A stretch of DNA of 64,000 nucleotides, from positions 62,001 through 126,000 of the forward strand of contig LLCB01000111.1 of assembly GCA_001414345.1 (NCBI GenBank), in the 5' to 3' direction. The stretch is from Hymenoscyphus infarciens (Eukaryota; Ascomycota; Leotiomycetes; Helotiales; Helotiaceae). Under the pieces are notes generated by a model. That model ran no database searches, was not told where the DNA came from, and saw only the letters and a program-made list of their open reading frames with translations. Within the stretch, counting starts at the first letter, position 1, and each line of letters starts with the position of its first letter. This document shows, piece by piece, positions 12,122-23,762 of the stretch. The position numbers and the translations under genes were made by a program.

Positions 12122-14857
12122 CTAGTATCGGTTTTCCACCAAACACGCTTGATGCGAGAAAACATAAAAGTCATCATCGAAAAGTCCCTCAAATAGATCT
12201 GTTTCTTTGGCCAATGTTGGGAACATGGAAGGTTCCATATATGGGAAAGCTGATTGTAAGTGCTCTGGGAATTGAGGAAGCGTGCTTTGTGGATCAAAAG
12301 ATGTCTGAACTTCAGAAGGCGGTAGAGGTTTCTTTTGTTGTCGCCGTCGTTTTCCGGGGTATGGTCCGGCCACAGAAGCAGAACCCCTTCTTCTCCTTTT
12401 TGAAAGCCTCGAAAATCTAAAGTTATTTTCAAGTTCGACGGGTGGCCCTTGTGGGTGCATGTATTCTACCCAGTCACTGTGGGTGCCATCCTGAAGGGGA
12501 AACCCTAAGAGAGTATTCCTCAATTGCTCTAATTCTTTTTCCGTGGGCTGGATATCTGCGTTAGGAACTATGGCACCTTCTTCTTGGAACGTTTGTCCTG
12601 TAGTGAGCGACGGTAAGGTAATCTCCTGGTCGTGGGAATTTTCGATTCCGTCGTCAGAGCCAGTTTCGCATGATATACTGATGTGACGCTTTGAGCGTCT
12701 GATTCAAAAATCGTGGTTTTATCCCTCTCGTGTAGTTTAGCAAGAGTGAGTTGTGAGGCTGCTGCCAAATTGCAATGATACCCCGCCTCTTCCAAAGTTC
12801 CAGGTTTGATTTGGTTGCAGGAATCAGAAAAAGACGAGTTGAGTTCGAAACCATCCCAAGGAACGGAAGCCTCAAGCACTTCGGTATAAGACTTCTCACA
12901 ACTAACCAAAATTAGAAAATTGTGGGAGCCTGTGCTTGATGGCTGTGACTTACTATGTTTTCGTAGTACGCCAAGGCTCGTTGGCGTGGTAGTGTTGAAA
13001 GTTGAAGGTTACCGCACGTTTGATGCTCTTTTTGGCGTCAATGAGAGCCTGGAAAGCTTTGACGTTTTGGCTTGGTGTCCCACATCGGTGGTACCCAATA
13101 GTAACTCGATAATGCTCCAGTACTTTCAGTGCGGCCGGTGTGCGTTCTTGTAATCCGGCGAGGAAGTTTTTCCGCAAAATGTCAGTCGTTGCGTTGAAGC
13201 GAGGATTTTTTAGTCTTACCAAGTTCCGGAGGCCCCCGGAGTTCCATTTTAGCTTTTCCTTCCATTCTGACTTCCTGAAACAGTCAATAGACTGGTAGAC
13301 AAGCCTCAAAGCGCATGAAACTGTGGCCGGATCGTGGTGGTAGTTTCCAACCAAGGATTGATTGACTTCGTGGCAGAGGATTGTCAACAGTTGTTGAACC
13401 CGGTAGGCTATCGCATAAGCGGTCTCTAGTACTAGATTCTTTGCTTGCGGAACAGAATCAACACCTTTAAAACAAATCGCATTGCGATCCCAATTGAACA
13501 AAATTCCAAGACACTCCGAACATCGAAGAGCCGTTACTATGATATCTCGCTACATTTTAGTTAGGATTGTTGAGTAGACGAAGTTAAGCTAACTTTACCT
13601 CATGCTGATGAAGTCCTTTTATATTGCACCTAGGACTTCCGACATCAATAAAACTATCCATTTGAGCATCGTCTAATCCGGGCAGTGGAAAACCTCGATT
13701 GTACGAATCGGCAACCTCGAGAGCTTTCTTGGTCGTCGCCAGATGCTTAACAACGACCGGAATGCCGGTTACTGAGAAACCAGACCGTGTAAGCGTCGCA
13801 TGGTCCATATGACATACAATAGAACCTTTGAAGTAATCTTCGAGTTTGACTCCTGGCCCCATGTTAGAAACGGCTTCTGCTGCTCCTCTGAGCCCGGTGA
13901 GAAGGATTTGCGTTGCCCCTAGTACACGTAAGTCCTCTGAGTAAGATTAGACTAAGTGGAATTTACTTGTGTCAAATGCAATAACGGTAATCATGAGTGA
14001 CTGCGAGGAGTCACCCATGCCTCTCGATGGTCGTGAAGAAGCTGCGGTCAAATCGGCATACAGTCTTGTGCAGCGATCGCAATGAGAACCCGGAGTGCTG
14101 TTTGTGCACTAAAGTGGTCAGAATAAAACTGAAAATGGAATGGATTACAAACAGCTTTGTGGGTAAAATAGCATTCAAAGCATTTGCTCCTGGTGGGTCT
14201 GGGGGGCAAATTGGGCGAAGAGATCGGAATAACATCATCATGAATAGTATCTTGGACCTGCGACTGGAATTGGTAGTCGGTAGCGACGTATGAATGGGTA
14301 CCGTGCTGTGTTGTTACGTTTGAGAAACCTGGAGTGGTTTGGCAACTCAAAAGGGTCTCCTGGGGCGTAGATGATGTTTGTTGCTTCAGATTGTAATGTG
14401 GACCTGGCTGGGGCGACGTCCATTCGTGGCCATACCCGTTCCAGTATTGAAATAATGGGAAGCCGTCCGGGCTGGGAGTATGAGGCTGAGGAATTGTTGG
14501 CGTGTCTTCAACTATCTGGCGCACTTTCCCGTATTCCATATCAATTGTAACTGGGACCACATGCGTATGATGGGAGTTCGGGTCCTGGAACCTACAATCA
14601 GCAATTGTTTCATGTGATGATTGATTTTAGGCTCATACAAATTGAACCCAGTCCCCGTCGGATACAGCTACAGACGATTGGTATTGAGAAGGATGATCTG
14701 GGTCTGTGAATGACCAGACTTGGCTACCTTCTAGAACAGTAGAGGTATCATTGTTTCTCGAAGCAGCGGGGGATTCGTTCTGGGGGAAAGAATACATGCC
14801 AGACACAACATCAAAGAAGCCCGGATTGGCTTCCAAGTCTTTTGAGTTTTTCGACAT
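12122..14857 (-). CDS. Putative transcription-factor-like protein, incomplete Zn2Cys6 cluster
   Basis: A seven-exon model closes exactly: 14857-14639, 14584-14153, 14108-13967, 13918-13599, 13549-12954, 12901-12679 and 12625-12122, giving 811 residues. Introns are 44-55 nt. A cysteine cluster spans the exon 2/3 junction: C208-x2-C211-x6-C218-x8-C227-x2-C230 followed by TRL, matching the spacing of a fungal Zn(II)2Cys6 DNA-binding cluster but with no sixth Cys downstream. Residues around 280-640 form an ordered, mostly helical-looking region with HEVNQSLVGNYHHDP. The C-terminal exon has two basic runs (KRRRR near 720, KRRRQQKK near 735) that could be nuclear signals. The third intron is ambiguous: an alternative acceptor (TTACTCAG) is in frame but leaves only 30 nt. 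Function is inferred from the cluster only. Confidence 0.7.
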
Positions 14858-16439
14858 GGTGGCCTAAAGTTAAGCTGAAGGCACGAGATGAAGAAGGTAC
14901 AGGAGTGCTTCAGCTTGAAGACCTCGTAGGAGGAAAGACAGGTTTATAACCTACACTCGACTTGCTTTTGTTTTTTGATGTTCGTCGGGTTTGTCGATTG
15001 CTGCATTGGGACGAAAGTGCAGATTAATTCAGGGGGGCGTCGCTGTCGGTGAAGCGAGAGGGGTTTATGGTCGCTGGAACAAGGATCATGGGCGGCTGCC
15101 AAGGACTGTTTCAGCGACCGCTTCTCGCTCGTTGCCAGCGCACCACGGGCAGTTAAATGGGAGCGAGCCCCGACCTTACCTAGTTATACCGCTTATGACT
15201 GGCTCGGTTAAATCCGCATGCCTGTGGTGGCCTGTGGTGTGCCAGCGACACGGGTCGGGATAGAATCACATCCCCAATCTCACCTAATCGATGCATCATC
15301 GTTACACAGCGAAAAGAACCTGTCGTCAACCTGTCGCTGAGTTCTGGCGCTGGACTGCAATTCTGCTTGTATCAACCATGTTGAGAAAGTAATCCCTGCC
15401 ATGATTATCCCATTAAAGTCACTTCTGAAATGCACCTCACAGGGCCAACACCCATCAAATCTGGCCTCATAAACTACAAATTCTACTATCTCAGCTCACC
15501 TCCAAAAGTCCCAAACATGACCATATCCCCCACCCCCACAGAAATCATCATGATTGTCTTGACAGCGATCCAGCTCGGCTTGGTAGGAATGGACCACTGG
15601 GAGCTACGAAGGATGAGAATGGTATGGTATACTTCCTTCATTTGAATTCTTAGAAGCTAATGGATCTAAAGTTTCTCGAAAATCCGCGAAATGGAGAATA
15701 AGTTGGGGAGGAGGAGAGGTGGCGAAATGGCTGTAAAAGAAGCGAGCATTGCTCTGTGAGCCCACCATTTCTCATTTACTCGAGTTTCCTTTAAATGGTT
15801 ACAATTATTACTCGCAAGCTGTTAGGAGGACCAAGAGCTGACTTTTTAATTCTTCTAGAACTTCTTTAACAATCCCTTTAATGTTCCTAAACTGTTTTGT
15901 GCAATAGATATTAATTGTGTGGTTTTACTTCTCTTGGTTAGCATTGGTCTAGGCTTGGAATAGGCTTGGGCGAGAATCTATGAGGAATTGATGCGGTTGC
16001 AAGCTTCGTTGGCATACACCACGTCCTTTATTCCGCCAGGTTTTTCTTTTGAAGCCACGTAATTTCACGGATTCCAGGTTTCGACGCTGGCTTATGCTGA
16101 TTTCAAGTCCTTTTTTGATTTCGATGTAGATGGTAGAAGATTATCTAATCTAAGGACCCACACTGCAAATATTCTTAGAATGCGCATACTCTCACTTTAA
16201 TACTGTGATATTATAAAGTGTACTATCTCGCTTACCCTATATCCCCCTGAGTGCACAACAAGCATGACCAAGAAAAGAATTTTCTTTTTTATCTCAACTA
16301 TTCATACAACTCAAATAAAACAAACATCTTCCCTACTACTAGTCTTCGTCTGGAAAACCCCCGAAGTTTCTAAAAAACTCCACCCCAATATTCAACCCTA
16401 ACGTTTCCAGCCCCCAACCCCAGCCCCACCACCAAAACC
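14858..16439. other. Intergenic region, no supported gene
   Basis: About 1.6 kb between the Zn2Cys6-like gene and the secreted Gly/Pro-rich protein gene, both on the minus strand. Small plus-strand open frames (14991-15263, 15430-15645) have no recognisable content. The sequence near the 14.9 kb side is presumably the promoter of the upstream gene. Confidence 0.5.
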
Positions 16440-17369
16440 TCAAGCAACACCGTGAGAAGGTGGTCCATGAGCAACTGCAGGTCCAGCTCCCCCAATGGGT
16501 GGCAAAGAAGACCCATATCCCGCACTTCCCTCAGACGATCCTCCAGGCCCAGAAACCGGTGCACTAGTGCCGCTCCCAACACCCAACCACCCAACAACAA
16601 CATGTTTAACCACATCCTCCAAAGGGCAATCCCCATCCAACCACTGCATCAAAAGCTCCCTAGCATGTTCCGAGATAGCTTCCGCGATTCCCCCTATTGC
16701 GCAAAGTCGAAGGGAGGAAAGGATATCGGGATTCACAGATTGTCCATGGTTTTCAACCCATGATTGGAGTTGTTGGCCTTGGGTAGGGGGGATGGTTGAG
16801 CAGTGACAACCTGGGTCGGATAGAGGGCCAGATGATGGAGGACCAGAAGGTGGGCTGGGAGCAGGAGAATAGTGTGATCCAATCCACTCATTCAAATAGC
16901 CCACCGGATCACCACCCAAAGCACTCATCATTGAGTCTCTCGTTGGAGGAGGGAGCGCATAACCACTTCCTTCACTTCTCCCTCCAACTCTACTGCCACC
17001 AGAAATTCCCAGATCTCCACCGCTTTCACCCTGGTTCTGAGCAACCATACACCATCTCTCGAGAGTATCGCACAAAGCCTTATCAGTCCCACAAATCAAT
17101 TCCTCTCCCGCGCCATGTAGAAACTTCCCCAACTCTTCGATCAGTGGTAAATCGAGGAGAGTAGAGGTTACACCTGCCAACACGGCTTCGAGAACGCGTG
17201 CGAGGTCGATTGTGAGCAGAGGACCCAGGGTGAGTGTTAGGTCTATGGGGAGGATATCTGTGAGCAATGGTGGTTGCGCCGGTGGACCTTGTGGATAAGA
17301 AGTGGGAGAGGAGACGGCGAGCGTGGCGAAGAGTGCCAGGATGGGGAGTGGTTTGTTTAGTTTGACCAT
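16440..17369 (-). CDS. Secreted Gly/Pro/Ser-rich cysteine-containing protein
   Basis: A single exon of 309 residues starts at the ATG at 17369. That start gives a good signal peptide (MVKLNKPLPILALFATLAVSS), whereas the open frame extends further upstream without adding plausible sequence. After the leader comes a Leu-rich amphipathic stretch (LTDILPIDLTLTLGPLLTIDL), then a Cys-bearing part (CGTDKALCDTLERWC), a Pro/Ser/Gly linker, DPGCHCSTIPPTQ, and a second helical part ending in WLDGDCPLEDVVKHVVVGWLG. The C-terminus is Gly/Pro/Ser-rich. Seven to eight Cys could pair in the secretory pathway. I do not recognise the family; it could be a wall-associated protein or an effector-like secreted protein. 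Confidence 0.75.
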   Translation of the reverse strand: MVKLNKPLPILALFATLAVSSPTSYPQGPPAQPPLLTDILPIDLTLTLGPLLTIDLARVLEAVLAGVTSTLLDLPLIEELGKFLHGAGEELICGTDKALCDTLERWCMVAQNQGESGGDLGISGGSRVGGRSEGSGYALPPPTRDSMMSALGGDPVGYLNEWIGSHYSPAPSPPSGPPSSGPLSDPGCHCSTIPPTQGQQLQSWVENHGQSVNPDILSSLRLCAIGGIAEAISEHARELLMQWLDGDCPLEDVVKHVVVGWLGVGSGTSAPVSGPGGSSEGSAGYGSSLPPIGGAGPAVAHGPPSHGVA

Positions 17370-18229
17370 GTTGGAAGTTGTGAAAGTTTTGTGTGAGGAA
17401 GCGGGTTGAAGTGCTTGAGAAGTGATTGATGAGGTTGCTGATGACTGTGAGGATTGGAATAGCACGAAGTTAAATAGAGAGCTCCCATGATGCCAGAAAT
17501 AAACCCATATCGCAAGGCACGAAAAGTCTCGTAGAGCCCTTCCCAAAGGGTATATTGGAACAAACACAACCCCTCGAGTAGTCAAAGAGTTTTCTTCCGG
17601 CAGGGCAAAGGCATGATATGAGGATTTTTGCTTGATAAATTTCACAGCAGAAAACCCTCTGACTGCCTCGAAGTCAATTTCCATGAACAGACCCACCTCT
17701 AACAGAAGGGCCATGCTACAAAACAATTCGAATGACTGGTGAGTTTTCGAAAGCGTAATTATATCAAGGAAAGGAGTAAATCACCGTCGGTCTATGAGGG
17801 CGAGAAGCGAGACATGTAAAAGGGCCCCCATGTAACCGAGACATCCCCAACGCCACACCTCAAGGGAGCGCAGAAGATGGGAGTTCTTCCTCGCTTATGC
17901 TGGTGGCGGTAAAGGATAAGGCCCTGTCCGTAAACTGAGACGTCCCCAATACCACGTCTAGAAACATGAAATTAGAATGTAATAACTTGCAGACTTGAAA
18001 TGGAATGGTTTGTGTAATGATGAACTTTTCTCACACCCCCTTGAGCATCCCCGACGCCCAGAAAGCCCACGAAGGGAGCACAGAAGATGGCACTTGCCAA
18101 CTTCTCGACTTTCGCACACCCGCCCGATGAACTCACCACATCCGAAAACTCTAGAAAGGGTATATTTTCATTTCTCAATCCCTATTTCACTCCACCCATT
18201 CCCCTCCATTTTAATACTCAACACAACCC
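17370..18229. other. Intergenic region with imperfect direct repeat
   Basis: Upstream of the secreted protein gene and downstream of PEX6. It carries two related segments, 17838-17885 and 18043-18094, both containing ATCCCC(A/G)ACGCC followed by AAGGGAGC(G/A)CAGAAGATGG. A third CCCCAATACCACG segment is near 17944. No gene is supported here. Confidence 0.55.
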
Positions 18230-21200
18230 CTAATCGTCATCCTCACCCATATCAACCGCCTTCCCCTTCCCCTTCCCCTTACTTCTACTCTCAACCCCAT
18301 ACCCATTCGGCTCCCCATCCTCATCCTCATCCTCCTCCCTCGCCTCATCCCACCTCTCAACCGCCTTCCCCTTCCCCTTGCGATCCACAACCCTTTCTTT
18401 CCCCTTGCCCTTCCCCTTCCCCTTACCATTTATCCCTCCATTAGCAGATCCGTTCTCAAGTCCTTCTTTAGGTTCATCACCAACCTTCTCAAACATAGCC
18501 CTAACCTTCCCATAATGTTCCAGCTCGCCAAAACTAACACTAGGAACCAACTCTCTCTCCGCACTCAAGAAATCCTCCTCATTAACCACAACATCGACAT
18601 CCTCCTTGCTAGCGCAATGATCAAAAAAGTAAGCCGTAGAAATCTTCGACTCCCCCTTGGATTCAGCAACAGAATTGATCGCCGCGATTTTCGCATCAAC
18701 AAGGGAAGCTTGTCTCGTAACAGCCTTCAACATAGCGTCCGAACAGAGAGCGTAGAAATCGGCGCCGGTGTATGTATATGGCAACCGAGAGGCAACGCGT
18801 TGGAGGGAGAGTTGGGGGTGGAGTGTAAACCTAACATCATACCATTAGTCGACGATCGTAAAAAAATCCCATCAATCATCAGGATAGAGAAGAAAAAAAC
18901 AGTGGCGGGGGCAGCATACTTCCTAGTCAAAGCCTCCATAATAGTCAACTGCTTCTCATGCGTATCACTAACCCCCAAATAAAGCATCTTATCAAACCGT
19001 CCCGGCCTCAGCAACGCAGCATCCAGTAAGTCTGGTCGATTCGTAGCTCCGATCACGAAGACCCCTCCTCCCCCATCCTCACCATCAGACATGCCATCCA
19101 ACTCGGCTAAAAGTTGTGAGACGATACGGTCCATCACTCCCCCGCTGTCTCCTTGATTTCCCCTTTTGGGAGCGACGGAATCCAATTCATCGAAGAAGAC
19201 AACGCAAGGTCTTGCATCTCTTGCTCTCTGGAAGACTCTTCGCACATTGGCTTCAGACTCTCCAATATACATATTTAGTAATTCCGGCCCTTTGACAGAG
19301 AAGAAATTCAAACTGAATTCCGTAGCGATAGCTTTTGCCAGGAGCGTTTTACCAGTACCAGGTGGTCCATAAAACAAAATCCCAGATCTCTTCTTCATGC
19401 CTTTGGCGAAGAGCTCGGGGTGTTCGAGAGGAAGCTGTATAGTTTCCATAACTGCATCTTTTACATTGGTTAAACCACCGACATCGTCCCAGCCTACATT
19501 TGGGATCTTAGGAGCCCCGATTGCGTCTGCGAAATTCTTGCGTGCGGCCTCGACGGCGAGGTCGAAGTCGACTTTGGTGAGACAACGTCCTGCCGGTCCG
19601 CCGGCGACTAGGAGGTCACGAACTGTTACTTGGGCTTGTGCATTGGAAGATTTTGAGGATAATTCTTCGAGGCGGGAGTTTCGGGCGACGATTGCACGGT
19701 CAACTACGTCTACCAGATCTCCGGCAACCAGAGCAGCTGTCTTGACAGCGACGGAGCTTAGATCAACCTCTGGGGCGAGTGGAACTGATTGGTTTTCGAC
19801 AATTCCTCTGAGAATACCTTCTCTCTCCCACTCGTCAGGTGCAGACATCTCTAGCTCGTGAGTGAAAAGACCTCGAATACCATCTGGAATTTTGTCAACT
19901 TCTGTAGTTGTTGCGATGAGTACTCGGAGTCCTGACAATATTTCGGACAAGGAGGTTATGATTCTGTCTGCTGTGAGAGCTTCGATATGCCGAATATGAA
20001 GGCAACAGAATTCAGGTCCGCAGGTTATTGCCCTCTCAGCTCGTGATTCGAGGTATGCAACAGTTTTGACATCGCTACCAGCCCCTCCTTCAGTGAGGAT
20101 ATCATAAGCATCGATACTGAAAGTGTGTAGACCGATATCAGAACACGCTCTCTTTGCTAGGGTTGCTTTTCCAATGTTGCGTTGTGTCGAAACTAATAGG
20201 ATTGCTAATGGTTTCTGCTGTAGATGTATTGCTCGAGGGCTAGTCGCCGCAGCAATCAATTCTCGTAACCTTCGTTGAAGTGATGTGACATGAGCCTTGC
20301 GCGGTTCTGGCAGCGAAGTCGAAAGAACCTCTAGCTTAGGCAAAGATTTCAGCCCCAAGTAGTATTCCCACGTATTCTCAATTATCGATGGTATTCGACT
20401 GTTTTCACTGCCAGACTGCATGATATGAGTCGAGGGACCATCAACAGAGGCTGCTCCACCCCAAATATCTTCCTCGTCCGAAGGTTCGGCATTCTCTTTA
20501 GATACTCCAACGGATCCAATTTTGAACCATCCCACAGCTGTGGGCTTGGTAGAGGAAGTGTTGCGTGGGCCAGAAAGAGACACATTAGATAGCAAATCAT
20601 CAATCTCAAGATCATCACTAGCAGACGTCTGATGCAAAATCCGGCCGAGCTCCTCATCAATAGGAATTGCTATCAGGTCGCCTTTTCGCACAATACGAGT
20701 GCGATTGCCAAAATGACTTTTCAAATTTGTGAACAGTACATTTTGCGCAGTTCTTTCCGTTGAGATTGGAGTGGAAATTTTGAGTAACTTGAGTTCTTGC
20801 AAAAAGGGCGGGCGAGACGAACTTGTAATTTTCGCAAGGGAAGGTCTTCCAAGCTGCGGAATCCTTTTAAGAGGTGACAGTCGACAATATGGCATATTTT
20901 CCATATTTGCCAGTAATATTGGTGAGAGATATACAGTTGGGCTAGAGGGCTTTTGAATTTGTGATTCAAAGAATGATAGACGTCTTTCTCCTTGCTTGTT
21001 ACTTGGGATTTTGGTTATTGGTCGTTGGGAATATCCTTCTGGTAGACCGAATACTTTTACGGGGCGCCAGACTGGGTCCTCTGGCTCGGTATTGCCAAAA
21101 CTTCCCAGGCCCCAAAGACCAGCTCCATTTGCAGGTGGTTCAGCGGCTACTTCCAGTCGAACCCAATCACCAGAGAAACAACCGATTTTGGTCAGAGAAT

Positions 21201-22540
21201 TTACATCAACGAAAACTCGAGCTTCATCGTCATCCCCAACACTTGGTTTTGGATGAAGAATTTCTTCAGGCAAGGGTTTCATGAGACCTTGTGCTTTAAA
21301 CAGTCTCCCTTTTGGTCCTCCAGCACGAGCAGTGGTTGCAGTAAAGCTAGAAAACACAGACCCCGGGGTAGTCATACCATTGGTATTTCTCCCTACTGTA
21401 CGTGGCGTTCCGGCCTGTACTGTTGATATTCCACTTGCATTATGAGCAGGTAGCGCTGGAGCCTGCAGTGAAATCAGATCATCCATTGAATCATCAGATA
21501 AACTGCCACTATCGGCATCGGAAGTCTCTTCCTCTGTCTCAGTGGCTGGATCATCTTCATCCTCGTCGTCATCATCGATTGCAGCGTCTGTCTTATAACG
21601 GTCTTCTGCTGCGGAGTAGAATTGATCTGTCGAAGTATCTTCATCGTCCTCCCCTACAGAGTTCAGTGCCTCATTGATAGGCAAGGTTTTAGGTTTGCGA
21701 GCCTGTTTTGAATGGTGACCAGTTTGAGTGATAATGATCTTGCTCAATGGGGATAAATATCCCTGGCCAACAGGCTCACAGAGGGAAACTTGCGCGGGCG
21801 GCGGTGGTACATGTGTAATGGGATGCGGGGGCAGAGGCAGAGAGAAGAAATCCCCAGTATGAACTATTTTCAGAGCCCCCAATGCCTCCCGAATTGCCGA
21901 TGTCAACCGATCTTCAGGTACGACAGAACTCAGTTTCCCTACCGATTTGCCATTCGTCCTCGCATGTTCGCCATGAAATATGCCCTCTCCATTTTCCAAT
22001 CGCCGCGCAAGGTCCCCCTCTATTGTCACAAAAACAACATCCAGAGGCAGAGGTATCACATCCAATATCCTTATTTCTATGCCACTCCGGCTGTGACTCG
22101 ACAATTTCGAGGGGGCCACTTTCTGCAGCGCTTCCGCGAAGCCTTGTAAAGCCAATGAAGATGGGGAGAATTGGACGGTCGAATGGGCGAGTGCACTCGA
22201 AGATCTGACTGCAACCACAGTCCATGTTGAATCTTCTACGGCGGTTGAGGGGCACCAAGGGGATATTGCAACATGTAATATTTCCGGGCCTTGGGCTCCA
22301 TCTTCTTGGGCTACAAAATATGCAAATTAGCGATTTGTCTGCTAACCGAATATCAAAATCCCCACCTTGAACAGCTGCTGGGAATAAATCGGCGTATAAA
22401 TCCTCGGAGAGTATGCCCACGTCGCCCTTCACATGGTCATCCAAGACCAATCGCGCAGTAATTGAAGTTTTATCCTGACGCCTTCGCTTTCGTTTTCGAA
22501 GATGTGATATCGGCATAGAGTCTGCCGTGGTCATCGACAT
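18230..22540 (-). CDS. pex6: Peroxisomal biogenesis AAA ATPase PEX6
   Basis: Exons 22540-22366, 22310-18920 and 18830-18230 give 1,388 residues. The second AAA domain is nearly identical in motif to known Pex6: Walker A GPPGTGKT at about 1040-1047, the stretch SVKGPELLNMYIGESEANVR, Walker B VVFFDELDS near 1096, and GATNRPDLLDAALLRPGRFD near 1146. The second intron restores RKFTLHPQLSLQRVASRLPY. The first AAA-like domain (about 700-860) is degenerate, as is usual for Pex6. With Pex1 the protein forms the hexameric motor that pulls ubiquitinated Pex5 from the peroxisome membrane. Residues about 270-310 form a long acidic insert, and the C-terminus ends in KGKGKGK-type repeats encoded by CCTTCC-rich DNA. 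The ATG at 22540 is the first in frame after an upstream stop. Confidence 0.96.
18240..18430 (+). repeat. Pyrimidine hexamer repeats in PEX6 C-terminal codons
   Basis: Several separated runs of CTTCCC/CCTTCC lie in the last 190 bases of PEX6. On the coding strand they read GGGAAG, i.e. Gly-Lys repeats in the protein tail. They are likely slippage-prone and variable between strains. Confidence 0.8.
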
Positions 22541-23762
22541 GGTGTCGATATTTGTGTGGTCTGGGGAGGGTTGCGCTGGACGCGTTGGCAAGCTATCGTT
22601 GCTGGTTCATGCTCAGAGGTGAGGAGGGTTGGCAAAAATACAGCTCCGCTTTGCTTGCAGTGGTTTGAGGGGTTTTGGCAGATTTTAACAGTTGATTGAG
22701 AGAGTGATCAGTATATACAGTATAAGTGACCAGGAGTGAGAGGTAACACTGGAGTGATCATATTATGCGAATGCGACTTTTGTTTCCCCGTTCCCCAACA
22801 CCTTGATGCTGCGCTCTTCGGCTGCTTTCCCATCGGCCGAGGTTGTGACGAATCGGGTTTAGCCCGTTTTCAAGGTCATGTGATTTGAAGGATTACGAGT
22901 CCTCTACTAGGGCACGCGGGTAATAATAAAACCGACTCTCTTGTTTTTTTAATAAGATATCGTTAAAACATATACTAAAAGTTCAAATTAACTTTACTAG
23001 CTTCTTATTTGAGTTTTTATAACTATATAATTCTATAAACGCTATCAGATATAGTTAATAAAATTTCCTCTATAGTACATAGCCCTGTATTATCTCTACT
23101 CTTGATACTATCCCCCCCCCCTAAATAAAATGTAGAGTGCACAGACATTTAGTTTGGCACAGCGGCCGTGCGCTTACATTTTATTTAGGGGGGGGGATAG
23201 TAGCGTTCTCTATACTTTGTTTTTGTTTTCAGCAGAGCCTCAAAGTTGAGAGCTAAATTTAGATAGTCGACGTCACCGGATCAAGGATCGCCAGGGGGGG
23301 GGAAATTTGGCCGAAGTGATTGCGAAGTGATGGAAAGTCAACCATCCTCTCCTCTCCCCTCCCCTTCTCAACTCAAGTTCAGGAATCTCCTTTTTTTGGT
23401 GGCAGCATGAGAACGTTAATTAACGACAGGTATATCTTCTCGATTTCATTTCCTATCTTTTCTTTCGCGTTTCAGCCTTCATTTTCTTGGCGACTCCCCG
23501 CGATGTTTCCTCGCCCCGTTGGCTCTTCTCCGGAATTCCAAGCGCCCTGAAACGACGCTTTTCCGTTTCATTCACTATTAATTAGTGTTATCTCTTGACT
23601 AAGGTGGACCAGACATAGACACCAGCTACTGCTTCAGCCATTGCGCATAGATTTCAATACCTCCTACCTTTTGGCCAGCGTATTGTACAATTCAATTCCC
23701 ACCTTCTACTCATATGCCGCTTTCGAATTTTCGACGAATCCATACCCAATTGGCGATAGAAA
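22541..23762. other. Divergent intergenic region between PEX6 and lipase
   Basis: It separates PEX6 (-) from the lipase gene (+). It contains a TA-rich, RIP-like patch at about 22930-23100, a 96-bp palindromic MITE-like element (23107-23202, listed separately), and a C-rich tract (CCTCTCCTCTCCCCTCCCC) near 23345 that may belong to the lipase promoter. Confidence 0.6.
23107..23202. mobile_element. Small palindromic MITE-like element, copy 1
   Basis: A 96-bp near-perfect inverted repeat. The left arm reads TACTATCC, a C-run, then TAAATAAAATGTAGAGTGCAC; the right arm is its complement ending GGGGGATAGTA. The centre contains TTTGGCACAGCGGCC. A related copy in the opposite orientation lies at 32984-33057. 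Such short folding elements with no coding capacity are typical of MITEs; TA at both borders could be a target duplication. Confidence 0.7.

Noticed and set aside
19397..19861. Long plus-strand frame opposite PEX6
   Set aside because: It lies wholly antisense to the conserved AAA coding region and reflects codon bias there.
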